A stretch of 63,284 nucleotides of DNA, from positions 1-63,284 of the forward strand of contig JAJYGN010000095.1 in NCBI GenBank assembly GCA_021790675.1. The letters are read 5' to 3'. The translations under genes and the position numbers were made by a program. The DNA is from Actinomycetes bacterium. Lineage in GTDB: Bacteria; Actinomycetota; Acidimicrobiia; Acidimicrobiales; RAAP-2. The notes below the pieces were generated by a model. That model ran no database searches and was not told the origin of the DNA. It was given only the letters and a program-made list of their open reading frames with translations. Shown here in pieces: positions 1 to 9,371 of the stretch. The first letter of the stretch is position 1. Each line of letters opens with the position of its first letter.

Positions 1-579
1 GGTCTGACCTGGAGTACCCCGAGCGTCGTCAGCGCGGCTCAGATCCCCCTATCCACGTGGTGGGTCGACGGGTCGATCGGCATCGACGCGGGCGGCACCC
101 TCTACGCCGCCTGGGACGCGCAGGGCGAAGGCGGCGACACCCCCTACCTCGCCTACTCGTCAAACGACGGCCAGTCTTGGTCGGCGCCGATCGCCGTGGC
201 GCCCGGGTCCAACGCCTGCCACCTCGTGGCGATCGTGGGCGGCGCGCCGGGTACCGCGTACGTGGCTATGCAGACGGGCGACGCGGTGGGCTATCGCACG
301 AAGGTGACGGGATTCTCCGTCTCCACGCTTCGCCTCTCGCCGTGGAAGACGGTGTCGCCGACTCTCTACGACCCTTCCGTGTGGCCCGGCGACACGCTCG
401 GTCTCTCGTATCGTGGCGCGACGGGCACGTCAGCCCACCTCTTCGTCTACTGGGGTGGCGCGCTGATGGGTTCGGGCTCGAGCGAGATCTGGGGTTCGTC
501 GGTCAACGTGGTCCTTCGGAAGTCGCGTTTGCCCCGGGAACTTAACCAGTATGTGTGTCACATTCATATCCCACGTTGA
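1..579 (+). CDS. C-terminal part of a secreted BNR/sialidase-like beta-propeller protein (truncated by window start)
   Basis: Frame 1 open from base 1 to TGA at 577-579; Asp-box-like 'SSNDGQSWSAPIAV' and 'GLTWSTP' repeats. Confidence 0.7.
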   Translation, partial: GLTWSTPSVVSAAQIPLSTWWVDGSIGIDAGGTLYAAWDAQGEGGDTPYLAYSSNDGQSWSAPIAVAPGSNACHLVAIVGGAPGTAYVAMQTGDAVGYRTKVTGFSVSTLRLSPWKTVSPTLYDPSVWPGDTLGLSYRGATGTSAHLFVYWGGALMGSGSSEIWGSSVNVVLRKSRLPRELNQYVCHIHIPR

Positions 580-590
580 GCGTGTGAGGT

Positions 591-1835
591 CTAGCGGGCC
601 AACGCCCGTTCGACCGCACTCGCGAGGGCGCGCTGGCCGGCAACATTGGGGTGAAACGAGTAGCGCGGATGTCGCAGGTCGAGCGAGTTGAACCACGGCC
701 TAGGGCTACAGAGCGAATGGCCGCCACCGCTGGCGAAGGACCCGGCACCCGCGTTGGGGTTGGCGAGGGTGAAGCCGCTGGCGCGCGCGGCCGTCGCGAT
801 GACGTTGTTCAGCGCGGTTTCGGCGCGCGAGAGATAGAGCAGGGCCCCGCCGCGCAGACCGGCGCAACCACGCGCGAGGATCGCGCGCGTGAGAGCTTGC
901 GGCACCGGCACGAGGCGCGGGTAGGTGACGACGACGATGCGCGCGAGGGGCGCGAGAGTGCGTATCTGGCGATAGGTCGCCGAGAGCGCGCTGGCGAGGT
1001 GGGTGATGTTGGCGCGCAGGTCGCGCACCGCAGGCACCGGCGAGTCGGCCGAGCACCAGTCGGGGATCGTGACGCAGGTGAACAGGACGGGCACGAAGTG
1101 CAGGTCGTCGCCGCCGACCGTCACGGTGACCAACTGGGCCGAGGCGAGTTCGCCCGAATCGTCGAGCTGGGGGCCCTCGTCGTGGTTGCCGCCGGCGCCC
1201 GCGAGCCCCTCACTCGCCGCCGGCGAGGCGGGGTAGAGGTCGCTCGTCGTCGCCCCCGAGCACGCGAGGAACGACAGCGGGGCGCCGGTGCCGCGCGCGG
1301 CGAGCCACCGCGCGACCAGCACGGGGTAGGCGATCGCCGACCGGTCGCAGCCGTCGGTGGCGTTCACGTTGTCGACCGCGGCGCCGGTGCGGTCCACCCA
1401 GCCGCTACCTGGATTGCCCTCGCCCGACGCGTAGGAGTCGCCCAGAGCCACGTAGGCACCGGCCCGCACACCGGCAAGGGAGACGGTGGCGCTGACGTGC
1501 GTCACCGACGTGCCGTCGGTGACCGTCACGTCCAGGGGCGCCGACGTGGGGTTCGCGCCCGGGTTGGGCGCGACGCGCATCACCGGCTGGGCCGAGCAGG
1601 GCCAGACCCTCGTCGACCCACGTACGCGCAACGTGCACGCGGCGCTCGGAGCAGTGACGAAGTGGGCGGTGATCGCCACCAACCCTCCCGAGGCCGTCAG
1701 CGACGTGGGCACCAGGGAAAGTGTCACTGGCTCGCTCGCGCGCGCCGCGACAGGTGCGGCGAGGGCCACGAACAGGACGATCAGCGAGAGCAGCGATGAT
1801 CGGCGTCGCCGGCGGAACCGCGCAGGGGGTTCCAT
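591..1835 (-). CDS. Secreted SGNH/GDSL-type hydrolase
   Basis: Signal-peptide-like N-terminus; GDSYASGEG block; late 'FHPNVAGQRAL' His block. Confidence 0.8.
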   Translation of the reverse strand: MEPPARFRRRRRSSLLSLIVLFVALAAPVAARASEPVTLSLVPTSLTASGGLVAITAHFVTAPSAACTLRVRGSTRVWPCSAQPVMRVAPNPGANPTSAPLDVTVTDGTSVTHVSATVSLAGVRAGAYVALGDSYASGEGNPGSGWVDRTGAAVDNVNATDGCDRSAIAYPVLVARWLAARGTGAPLSFLACSGATTSDLYPASPAASEGLAGAGGNHDEGPQLDDSGELASAQLVTVTVGGDDLHFVPVLFTCVTIPDWCSADSPVPAVRDLRANITHLASALSATYRQIRTLAPLARIVVVTYPRLVPVPQALTRAILARGCAGLRGGALLYLSRAETALNNVIATAARASGFTLANPNAGAGSFASGGGHSLCSPRPWFNSLDLRHPRYSFHPNVAGQRALASAVERALAR

Positions 1836-1854
1836 GAATCCGAACGTATCAGCC

Positions 1855-2586
1855 TCAGTCGAAGCGGAACGTGCGGGCCGCGAGAACCGGCGCGGCCAGG
1901 GCCCACAGGGCGAGACTCAGCCAGTCCACGAGGCGTGGCGTGGTGCCCGAGCCGAGCACGCGGTGCAGCCCGTCGGCGAGCGCCCCCGAGGGGATCCACG
2001 TCATGACGGAACGGATCACGTTGGGCAGCGAGGTGGACGGCACGACGATGCCCGAGAGCAACAAGAGCACGAGGTAGAGGCCGTTGCTCGCGGCGAGGTT
2101 CACCTCCGCGCGCAGTCGCCCCGCGAACGCGAGGCCGATGCCGGCGAGTCCCGCCGTGGCGAGGAGGATGAGACCGATGATCGCGAGTGCGCCGCCGAGT
2201 CCGCCGCGCGGGTGCCAACCGAGGGCGAGCGCGACCACCGTCAAGATGACGATCTGGATCGCCTCGGTCACGAGGACACCGGCGACCTTCGCCCCGATGA
2301 GACGCCGACGGCCGAGCGGCGTGACGTGGAGGCGCCGCAGAACCCCGAAGGACCGCTCGAAGCCCGTCGCGATGGAGAGGGCCACCAGCGAGGTGGACAG
2401 CACGCTCAGGGCGAGCACGCCCGGGGCGATGAAGTCGACCCGGTGGGGGGTCGGCGACGACGTGACGTGGGTCGTAGAGAAGAAGACGAGGATGAGGACC
2501 GGGATGCCGACCGTGAGCAGCAGGGTCTCGCCGCGTCGCACGGTCATGCGCACTTCGGCGAGCGTCTGGGCGAGCAGCGCTCTCAT
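1855..2586 (-). CDS. ABC transporter permease (ABC-2 type)
   Basis: Multiple TM helices; start MRALLAQTLAEVRMTVRRGE; overlaps the upstream ATPase gene by 4 nt. Confidence 0.85.
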   Translation of the reverse strand: MRALLAQTLAEVRMTVRRGETLLLTVGIPVLILVFFSTTHVTSSPTPHRVDFIAPGVLALSVLSTSLVALSIATGFERSFGVLRRLHVTPLGRRRLIGAKVAGVLVTEAIQIVILTVVALALGWHPRGGLGGALAIIGLILLATAGLAGIGLAFAGRLRAEVNLAASNGLYLVLLLLSGIVVPSTSLPNVIRSVMTWIPSGALADGLHRVLGSGTTPRLVDWLSLALWALAAPVLAARTFRFD

Positions 2587-3491
2587 GACTGGGCCGCCCG
2601 CTCGGCGGCGATCAGCTCGAGATAGCGCTCCTCGAGCGAGGCGCGCGTGCGCAGTGAGACGACGGCGGCGCCGTGCGCGGTGAGAAACGAGGTCAGCGCT
2701 CCCATCGACTCGGGCGTCGAGGGCGTCGCGCAGCGGTAGGTGCGGGCACCGCTCTCCTCGACCGCGCAACCCAGAGCGTCGGCGAGCTCGGCTGGCGCGA
2801 TGGCGGCGCTCGTCTCGACGATCATCTCGGGGGCGCCGGCGAGCTCGTCGAGGGTGCCCTCGGCGACCACGGCACCGCGGTTCATGATCATCAGCCGGTC
2901 GCTCACGCGCTCGGCCTCGTCGAGCTCGTGGGTCGTCAGCAGCAGCGCGCAGCCGCGCTCGGCCTCGGCGCGAATCAGCTGGCGGATGACCTGGCGCCCC
3001 TCGGGGTCCACCGCGGTGGTGGGCTCGTCGAGGACCAGGACGCGGGGCCGGCCGACCAGGGCGAGGGCGAGGAGCGTGCGCTGCTGCTCTCCCCCCGAGA
3101 GGCGCCGCCACGGTGTCGCCCGACAGCGCTCGAGGTCGAGCAGTTCGAGCAGTTCACCCGGCTCGCGCGGCGCGTCGTAGTAGGTGGCGGTGAGTGCGAG
3201 CACCTGGGCGGGCGTCATCGGGAACCACACGCCTCCGCGCTGTAGGAGAGCTCCCGTGCGCGCGACCACGTCGCGGTGGTCTCGCACGGGGTCGAGCCCG
3301 TGCAGTCGCACCGTGCCCGAGGTCGGCGCACGAAAGCCCAGCAGAGTCTCGACCGCGGTCGTCTTGCCCGCGCCGTTGGGCCCGAGCAGGGTGACCACCT
3401 CGCCGTAGGCCACCTGAAGGCTCACGTCGGCTACGGCCACCAGCGAGCCGAAGGTGACGCGCAGGTTGCTCATCTCGATCGCGTAACTCAC
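2583..3491 (-). CDS. ABC transporter ATP-binding protein
   Basis: Walker A GPNGAGKTT, signature LSGGEQQR, Walker B VLVLDEPT. Start GTG 3491 or ATG 3473. Confidence 0.88.
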   Translation of the reverse strand: MSYAIEMSNLRVTFGSLVAVADVSLQVAYGEVVTLLGPNGAGKTTAVETLLGFRAPTSGTVRLHGLDPVRDHRDVVARTGALLQRGGVWFPMTPAQVLALTATYYDAPREPGELLELLDLERCRATPWRRLSGGEQQRTLLALALVGRPRVLVLDEPTTAVDPEGRQVIRQLIRAEAERGCALLLTTHELDEAERVSDRLMIMNRGAVVAEGTLDELAGAPEMIVETSAAIAPAELADALGCAVEESGARTYRCATPSTPESMGALTSFLTAHGAAVVSLRTRASLEERYLELIAAERAAQS

Positions 3492-3558
3492 GACTAGCGA
3501 ACTTACCCGGTCGTCACTCGTCTCGAGCCCGGGTGCGGGGTCTTTGTAGGCTTGCTTC

Positions 3559-4863
3559 ATGATCGATCTCGCCCAACTGCGCCGTGAGCCGACCGTCGTC
3601 AAGGCCGCCCTGTTGCGCCGGGGCGTGCCCGCAGAGACGCTGGACGAGATCGTGGCCCTCGACGTCGAGCACCGCCAACTTCTCCAGGAGGCCGAGTCTC
3701 TGCGCGCCGAGGTGAAGACCCTCTCACGCGCGGTCGGCGAGGCGAAGCGCGCCGGCGACGCTGCGCGCGCCGACGAAGCCGCCGCGCGCAGCCGCGCGAT
3801 CGGCGACGCCGAGCGCGACGCGACCGCGCGCACCGAGACGGTCGCGGCCCGCTTGCGCGAGCTGCTGTTGTCCCTGCCCAACCTGCCCGCTCCGGAGGCG
3901 CCCGACGGCCTCGACGAGACGGGCAACGTCGAGCTGCGCCAGTGGTGGGTCGGCATGGACGAGGGGGCGCCCTTCCCCGACTACGCCGACTACCAGCGCG
4001 TGCCCCACTGGGAGGTGGGCGCTGCGCTCGGCATCCTCGACCTCGAGGCCGGCGCCAAGCTCGCCGGTTCGATGTTCCCGCTCTTTCGCGGCGACGGATC
4101 GCGCTTGATCCGCGCGCTGAGTGCCTTCGCGTTGGATCGCCACCGCGACGCCTACGAGGAGATCCGCCCGCCGACCTTCGCCCTGACCGAGACGATGATG
4201 TCGACCGGGCACCTGCCCAAGTCGATGGACGACATGTACGCGATCGAGCGCGACGGCCTCTGGGCGATCCCCACCGCCGAGGTGCCCCTCACGTCGATGC
4301 GTCGCGGTGAAATCCTCGACGCCTCCGAGCTGCCGATTCGCATGACTGCGCTGACCGCGTGCTTTCGCCGCGAGGCCGGTGCCGCGGGACGCGATACGCG
4401 CGGAGTGTTGCGAGTGCACGAGTTCGACAAGGTCGAGTTGTTCAACTACCTGCTGCCCGAGCAGGCTGACGAGGCCTTCGCCGACGTGCTCGCGCGCGCC
4501 GAGGGGCTGCTGCGAGCGCTCGGCCTGACCTATCGCGTGCTCGACCTGTGCGCGGGCGACCTGGGCACCTCCTCGGCGCGCACGTTCGACCTCGAGGTCT
4601 ACGCCCCGGGCGTCGAGCGCTGGCTCGAGGTCTCCTCGGTGAGCTGGTTCCGCGACTTCCAGGCGCGACGCGCCAACGTGCGCTATCGCACCGAGAGCGG
4701 CGAGACCGCCTTCGTGCACACGGTGAACGGCTCAGCTCTGGCCTGGCCGCGCATTTGGGCGGCCCTGATCGAGACCGGACGGCGCGCCGATGGCTCGGTC
4801 GAACTCCCCGAGGTCTTGGCGCCCTATCTCGGCGGCCAGCGCGTGATCACGGCGCGCGCGTAG
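3559..4863 (+). CDS. serS: Seryl-tRNA synthetase
   Basis: N-terminal coiled-coil arm (MIDLAQLRREPTVVKAALLRRG) and class II motifs (CFRREAGAAGRDTRGVLRVHEFDKVE). Confidence 0.97.
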   Translation: MIDLAQLRREPTVVKAALLRRGVPAETLDEIVALDVEHRQLLQEAESLRAEVKTLSRAVGEAKRAGDAARADEAAARSRAIGDAERDATARTETVAARLRELLLSLPNLPAPEAPDGLDETGNVELRQWWVGMDEGAPFPDYADYQRVPHWEVGAALGILDLEAGAKLAGSMFPLFRGDGSRLIRALSAFALDRHRDAYEEIRPPTFALTETMMSTGHLPKSMDDMYAIERDGLWAIPTAEVPLTSMRRGEILDASELPIRMTALTACFRREAGAAGRDTRGVLRVHEFDKVELFNYLLPEQADEAFADVLARAEGLLRALGLTYRVLDLCAGDLGTSSARTFDLEVYAPGVERWLEVSSVSWFRDFQARRANVRYRTESGETAFVHTVNGSALAWPRIWAALIETGRRADGSVELPEVLAPYLGGQRVITARA

Positions 4864-5578
4864 CGGACTCGAAGCGATACCCCACGCCGCGCACCGTGGT
4901 GATGTGTTCCGGATTCTTGGGGTCGTCCTCGACGAGGCTGCGCAGTCGCTTGATGTGCACGTCCAGGGTCTTGGTGTCGCCGACGTAGTCGTTGCCCCAG
5001 ACCCGGTCGATCAGGATCTCGCGCGTGAGGACCCGCCCGGGGTTCTCCAGAAGCAGGCGCAGCAGCGCGAACTCCTTCTTGCGCAGCTTTATCTCCTCGC
5101 CGCTGACGAAGCAGCGCCGCGCCTCGACGTCCATACGAATCGGCCCCTGCTCGATCAGCTCGTCGTCGGCGTCGGCGACGTCGTCATCGTGCGCTTCGCG
5201 GCGACGCACCACTGCACGGATGCGTGCGACGAGCTCGCGCAACCGGTAGGGCTTGGTCACGTAGTCGTCGGCGCCGAGCTCGAGCATCAGGACCATGTCG
5301 ACCTCCTCGCCCTTGGCCGAGACGATGATGATCGGCACGTCGCTCAGCGTCCGGATCGCGCGGCACACGTCCAGACCCGAGACCTTGGGCAGCATCAGGT
5401 CGAGCAGCACGATGTCGAAGCGCTTGGGCGCGAACTCGGCCAGCGCCTCGGCGCCGTCACGCGCGATCGTCACGTCGAAGCCCTCGCGGGCGAGGCCCAC
5501 CGTCAGGGCGTCGACGAAGGACTCCTCGTCCTCGACGACGAGGACTCGCGTGCGCGCCTCGTCGGACTTCTTGCTCAT
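4847..5578 (-). CDS. regX3: OmpR/PhoB-family response regulator, RegX3-like
   Basis: Receiver domain (VLVVEDEESFVDAL..DIVLLDLMLP) plus winged helix (VWGNDYVGDTKTLDVHIKRLRS). Confidence 0.85.
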   Translation of the reverse strand: MSKKSDEARTRVLVVEDEESFVDALTVGLAREGFDVTIARDGAEALAEFAPKRFDIVLLDLMLPKVSGLDVCRAIRTLSDVPIIIVSAKGEEVDMVLMLELGADDYVTKPYRLRELVARIRAVVRRREAHDDDVADADDELIEQGPIRMDVEARRCFVSGEEIKLRKKEFALLRLLLENPGRVLTREILIDRVWGNDYVGDTKTLDVHIKRLRSLVEDDPKNPEHITTVRGVGYRFESATRAP

Positions 5579-6870
5579 TGCGGGTTCATCGGCAGCTCGA
5601 GCGCGAAGGTCGAGCCCTCACCCTCGCGTGACTCGACGACGACATTGCCGCCGTGGTTGTGGGCGACATGGCGCACGATGGACAGTCCCAGTCCCGTGCC
5701 GCCGGTTTCGCGGGCGCGGCCCGGATCGACGCGATAGAAGCGCTCAAAGATCCGCTCCAGGTCCTTCGCCGGAATGCCCACTCCCTGGTCGGAGATGGCC
5801 ACGCGCGCTAGCGGACCGGGCGTGTCCACGTCGAGCGCGTCGGGGTCGACACGTTCGATCGACACTGTGACAGTTCCGCCGGGGGGCGAGTAGACAACAG
5901 CGTTCTCGAGCAGTGCGTGCACCGCCGAGACCAGCTGGCGACGGTCGCCGACGACGACCAGATTGCTTTCGGGCTCCTTGAACAGGATGGTCACCTGGTG
6001 CTGCTCGGCTGACATCTTGATCCGCTCGAGCGCCTCGGCCACGAAGAGCGCGACGGGCACCAGCTCGCGCGCCGGCGAGCCCTCGCTCTCGATGCGCGAG
6101 AGGTCGAGGAGGTCCTCGATGATGCGATTCACGCGAAAGGCCTCAGTGTTGATCCGCTCGGCGAGCCGGTTGGCGACCGCCGAGTCGCGCTCGTACTGCA
6201 GCGTCTCGGCCAGCAGGCCCAGGGCGCCCATGGGGGTCTTGAGCTCGTGCGAGACGTTGGCGATGAAGTCGCGGCGAATCTCCTCGAGGCGGCGGCGCTC
6301 GGACACGTCCTCGATAACGGCGAGCACGCCGAGGGGCCGGCGCCCGTCGTCGATGACGTTCGCGCGGATGGTGAGCGTGCGCCGCGGCGGCCCGTAGATA
6401 TCGATCGTGCGCTCGGCGGTTCCCTGGTTCCAGCCCTCGGCGAGGATGTCGGTCACCGCCTGGGCGGCGATGGCGTCGCCGTAGCGGCTCGCCATCAGCG
6501 CTTCAGCCTGGGAGTTGCGAAACAGGACCTCGCCGGACTCGTCGACCAGGACGAGTCCCAGGGGCAGCGCGTCCAGCGAGCGGCGAAGGCGCACCGATTC
6601 GGCGCTCGACTCGCCCACCGCGCTGGTCGCCGCGCTGGTGACCTCTTCGAGGTAGGCCAGCGCCGACTCGACCCGGCCGTCGTCGCGGCTGGGCTCCACG
6701 CCGAGGCGGGTGCCGAGCGCGGTGAGGCGCTGGGCGATGGCGCGGTGGTCGCGTCGTCGGATGTAGAGGAAGCCGATCAGGGCGCCCAGGATGGCCACAC
6801 CCGCGGTGGCGAGGTAGAGCGCGAGGGGGGACCACTGGGAGACCACGTTGTGGACGGCGTCGAGGAGCAC
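5575..6870 (-). CDS. senX3: PAS-containing sensor histidine kinase, SenX3-like
   Basis: TM N-terminus, PAS (LDALPLGLVLVDESGEVLFRN), HisKA (FIANVSHELKTPMGAL), HATPase (GGTGLGLSIVRHV); 4-nt overlap with the regulator gene. Confidence 0.85.
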   Translation of the reverse strand: MLLDAVHNVVSQWSPLALYLATAGVAILGALIGFLYIRRRDHRAIAQRLTALGTRLGVEPSRDDGRVESALAYLEEVTSAATSAVGESSAESVRLRRSLDALPLGLVLVDESGEVLFRNSQAEALMASRYGDAIAAQAVTDILAEGWNQGTAERTIDIYGPPRRTLTIRANVIDDGRRPLGVLAVIEDVSERRRLEEIRRDFIANVSHELKTPMGALGLLAETLQYERDSAVANRLAERINTEAFRVNRIIEDLLDLSRIESEGSPARELVPVALFVAEALERIKMSAEQHQVTILFKEPESNLVVVGDRRQLVSAVHALLENAVVYSPPGGTVTVSIERVDPDALDVDTPGPLARVAISDQGVGIPAKDLERIFERFYRVDPGRARETGGTGLGLSIVRHVAHNHGGNVVVESREGEGSTFALELPMNPQ

Positions 6871-6944
6871 GAGAACAGTCTCGCAGACCCGTGCACTTCA
6901 GTGGGGGTAGCGACCGTTGCGAGTCCCCGATTGAAAGGTCGCCC

Positions 6945-7229
6945 ATGCTCCTCGCCTCTGTTAGCCTCAATCCCTCCGTCAACGCCCTGCCAGGCGGAGC
7001 GGCCCTCCAGTCGCTCGCCAACGGCATCGCCGGCTGGGCCCTCGTGGCCAGCCTGGTGGCCCTGGTGCTCGGTGCGGGCCTCTGGGCGCTCGGCAGCCAC
7101 TCGCAGAACTACCACCAGTCCGCGGCGGGCCGGCGCGCGGTGATGACCTCGCTGCTGGCTGCGATCCTGATCGGCGCCGCACCATATCTGATCAACTTCT
7201 TCTTCAAGACCGGCCTCGCGGTGCACTGA
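6945..7229 (+). CDS. DUF6112-like small two-TM protein, candidate VirB2/TrbC-type pilin of a T4SS-like system
   Basis: WALGSHSQNYHQSAAGRRAV...LIGAAPYLINFFFKTG resembles the DUF6112 proteins of actinobacterial conjugation clusters; first gene of a coupled cluster. Confidence 0.7.
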   Translation: MLLASVSLNPSVNALPGGAALQSLANGIAGWALVASLVALVLGAGLWALGSHSQNYHQSAAGRRAVMTSLLAAILIGAAPYLINFFFKTGLAVH

Positions 7230-8332
7230 TGGGACTTGGATGCCTGCTCGAACCGGGGACGTGCGCGGCCGGTCTGCTCACCCACGCCACGCTGGGCGAC
7301 CTGTTCAACGCGTTGACGAACTGGGTGGTGGGGAGCGTGCACTGGATCCTTACCTCCGCCGGCGGGGTGCTCGCGACCACGACCGATCCCGCGACCGTGA
7401 CGACCTCAGTCGCCCCGCTCTATGCGACGCTCACCACGCTGTCGCCGATCCTGATGCTGATGGGACTGATGGTCGCGACGCTCTCGGCGCTGCGCCACGG
7501 TGACGCGGGCTCGCTGTGGCGCGCCTACCTCGGAGTGGCGCCAGCGAGCGTCGCGGCCATCGCGTTGGCCCGCCCCATCGCCGGTGCGATCTTGCGTGGG
7601 GTGAACGACCTCTCGAGCACCGCGTCGGCGACGGTCCTCGTCCACGAAGGGCTCCTCGCAGACGACCTGCGCAACCTGGTGGGCACGATTCCCGGCTTCG
7701 GCCTCTTCCTGCTCGCGATCGCGGTGGTGGTGGGGTCGTGGTTCCTCTGGTGCGAGCTGGTGGTGCGCGTGGTCGTCCTGTCGCTGGTGCTCGTGCTCGT
7801 GCCCGTGGTCGCGGCGCTGGCCACGTTCCCCTCGTTGCGCCGCGCCGCCTGGCGCCTCGCCGAGACCTTCGTCGCAGTGGCGGCCAGCAAGTTCCTCATC
7901 GTCATCGCCCTCGTCCTGGGACTCGACGAGCTCACGGGGACCTCGACGACGCGCGTCGTGGCCGGGGCGGTCACCCTGGCCCTCGCGGCCCTGACTCCGT
8001 TCGCGTTGTTGCGCGTGGTGCCGATCATCGAACAGTCGGCCCTGCACCACCTCGACGGGGTCCGCCAGCGCGCCACGCGCGGCACCCGCCAGGCGGCGCA
8101 GGGTGTCGCGCGAGCGGGAGCGATGGTCGCGCCCGAGGCGGTGCCCACGCCACCCGAGACGCCCGAGGACCTGGGATTTGGCCTGTGGGAAGGCGACGGC
8201 GAGGTCACCCTGGCGCCGCCCTACGAGGGGCCGGTCAAGGCGCCCGTGGGCGAGCCCCAGCGTCGTGGAGGCCACGTCGCCTACACCTCGGATCACATGG
8301 GCCCCGTCGTCACGTGGCACTTCGATGAGTGA
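7229..8332 (+). CDS. TrbL/VirB6-like (SCO6881-like) polytopic membrane protein
   Basis: 6-8 predicted TM helices; soluble C-terminal tail; start ATG overlaps the previous stop codon. Confidence 0.65.
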   Translation: MGLGCLLEPGTCAAGLLTHATLGDLFNALTNWVVGSVHWILTSAGGVLATTTDPATVTTSVAPLYATLTTLSPILMLMGLMVATLSALRHGDAGSLWRAYLGVAPASVAAIALARPIAGAILRGVNDLSSTASATVLVHEGLLADDLRNLVGTIPGFGLFLLAIAVVVGSWFLWCELVVRVVVLSLVLVLVPVVAALATFPSLRRAAWRLAETFVAVAASKFLIVIALVLGLDELTGTSTTRVVAGAVTLALAALTPFALLRVVPIIEQSALHHLDGVRQRATRGTRQAAQGVARAGAMVAPEAVPTPPETPEDLGFGLWEGDGEVTLAPPYEGPVKAPVGEPQRRGGHVAYTSDHMGPVVTWHFDE

Positions 8333-9371
8333 GGGCGTGCGCCTCGGCGACGCCGACGCCCCCGCGCGAATCCTCGGCCTCGACCGGCTCCAGTTGGTGT
8401 TGCTCGCCTTCGGCGCAGCGGTGCTCGCCGACGCGCTGGTGCGCGTGCACCTCGTGGTCCTGGTGGGTCTGGGCGTCGCGCTGCTCGCCGCGGCGCTGCC
8501 CGCGGGCGAGCGGGTGAGCGTCGCCGAGCGGCTGGGGCTCGCTCTCGCCTACGCGGCACGGCCCCACGTCACCTCGGTCGTAGTCGAGCGCGGCGATCCG
8601 TGCGTCGTTCACGCGCTCGCGAGTGCGACCACGCGCGGTTACGCGCTGCGTCACCGGGGACGGCTTGATCTCAGCGGGGCCGACCTCGATGTGGCGCGGC
8701 GCGTGGCCCAGAGCCTCGACGCCCTCGCGACGGCTCCAAGCGGTCGTCACGCGTCGCTGCACGTCGTACGCGACGGCGACGACATCGCCACGCTCTTGTG
8801 CCTCGGCGGACGCCCTCCCGAGGGGTGGACCCGCGACGATGCCTTGCTCGCGCGCGTTAGCGGGGTGGGTCTGGCCGATCACCTCTGGCTCTTGGAGCGC
8901 CTGAGTTACCTACGCACCACCGATGGGGTCTGCCGCGTGCTGCGGGTGCGCGACTACTCGGCTGCGACCGTGCCACTGCTCGCCGGCCTGCAGCGTCGTC
9001 GCGCGACGACGACCGTGTCGCTGCACCTCGACGTGTTAGACGACGCCCGCGCGCGTCGACGGGTCGAACGACTGAGCCACGCTGCGACGAGCAACTGGGC
9101 GGCCGCCAGTTCGTGGGGCTTTCGCGAGACGTCGCGGGCGCGACGGCGCGTGGCGCGCACGCTCGAGCGCGAGGCGCACGTCGCCGAGGGACGCGCCCTG
9201 GTGCGTCTCGCGGTTTTCGTCACGGTGCGGGCCACGCGCCTTGAGGATCTCGACGACGCGGTGGCGGGGACTCTGCGCGCGGCGCGCGAGTGCGGACTCG
9301 TGCTCGATCGCGGCCTGGGCCGTCAGGCCCGCTGGTACTGCCAGTCCCTTCCCGGAGGTCCTGGCTGGTGA
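8325..9371 (+). CDS. SCO6880/PrgI-domain-like T4SS protein (VirB4 N-terminal-like)
   Basis: N-terminal membrane hairpin followed by an alpha/beta region; ATGAGTGA overlap with the upstream gene and GTGA overlap with the ATPase gene. Confidence 0.6.
   Translation: MSEGVRLGDADAPARILGLDRLQLVLLAFGAAVLADALVRVHLVVLVGLGVALLAAALPAGERVSVAERLGLALAYAARPHVTSVVVERGDPCVVHALASATTRGYALRHRGRLDLSGADLDVARRVAQSLDALATAPSGRHASLHVVRDGDDIATLLCLGGRPPEGWTRDDALLARVSGVGLADHLWLLERLSYLRTTDGVCRVLRVRDYSAATVPLLAGLQRRRATTTVSLHLDVLDDARARRRVERLSHAATSNWAAASSWGFRETSRARRRVARTLEREAHVAEGRALVRLAVFVTVRATRLEDLDDAVAGTLRAARECGLVLDRGLGRQARWYCQSLPGGPGW

Noticed and set aside
651-1799. Long plus-strand ORF of 382 aa
   Set aside because: Antisense to the SGNH hydrolase; Arg/Gly-rich, low-complexity translation typical of shadow ORFs in high-GC DNA.
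3492-3956. N-terminal extension of the ABC ATPase ORF (2583-3956)
   Set aside because: Overlaps serS on the opposite strand with Ser/Arg-rich sequence; the ATPase domain begins at 3473-3491.
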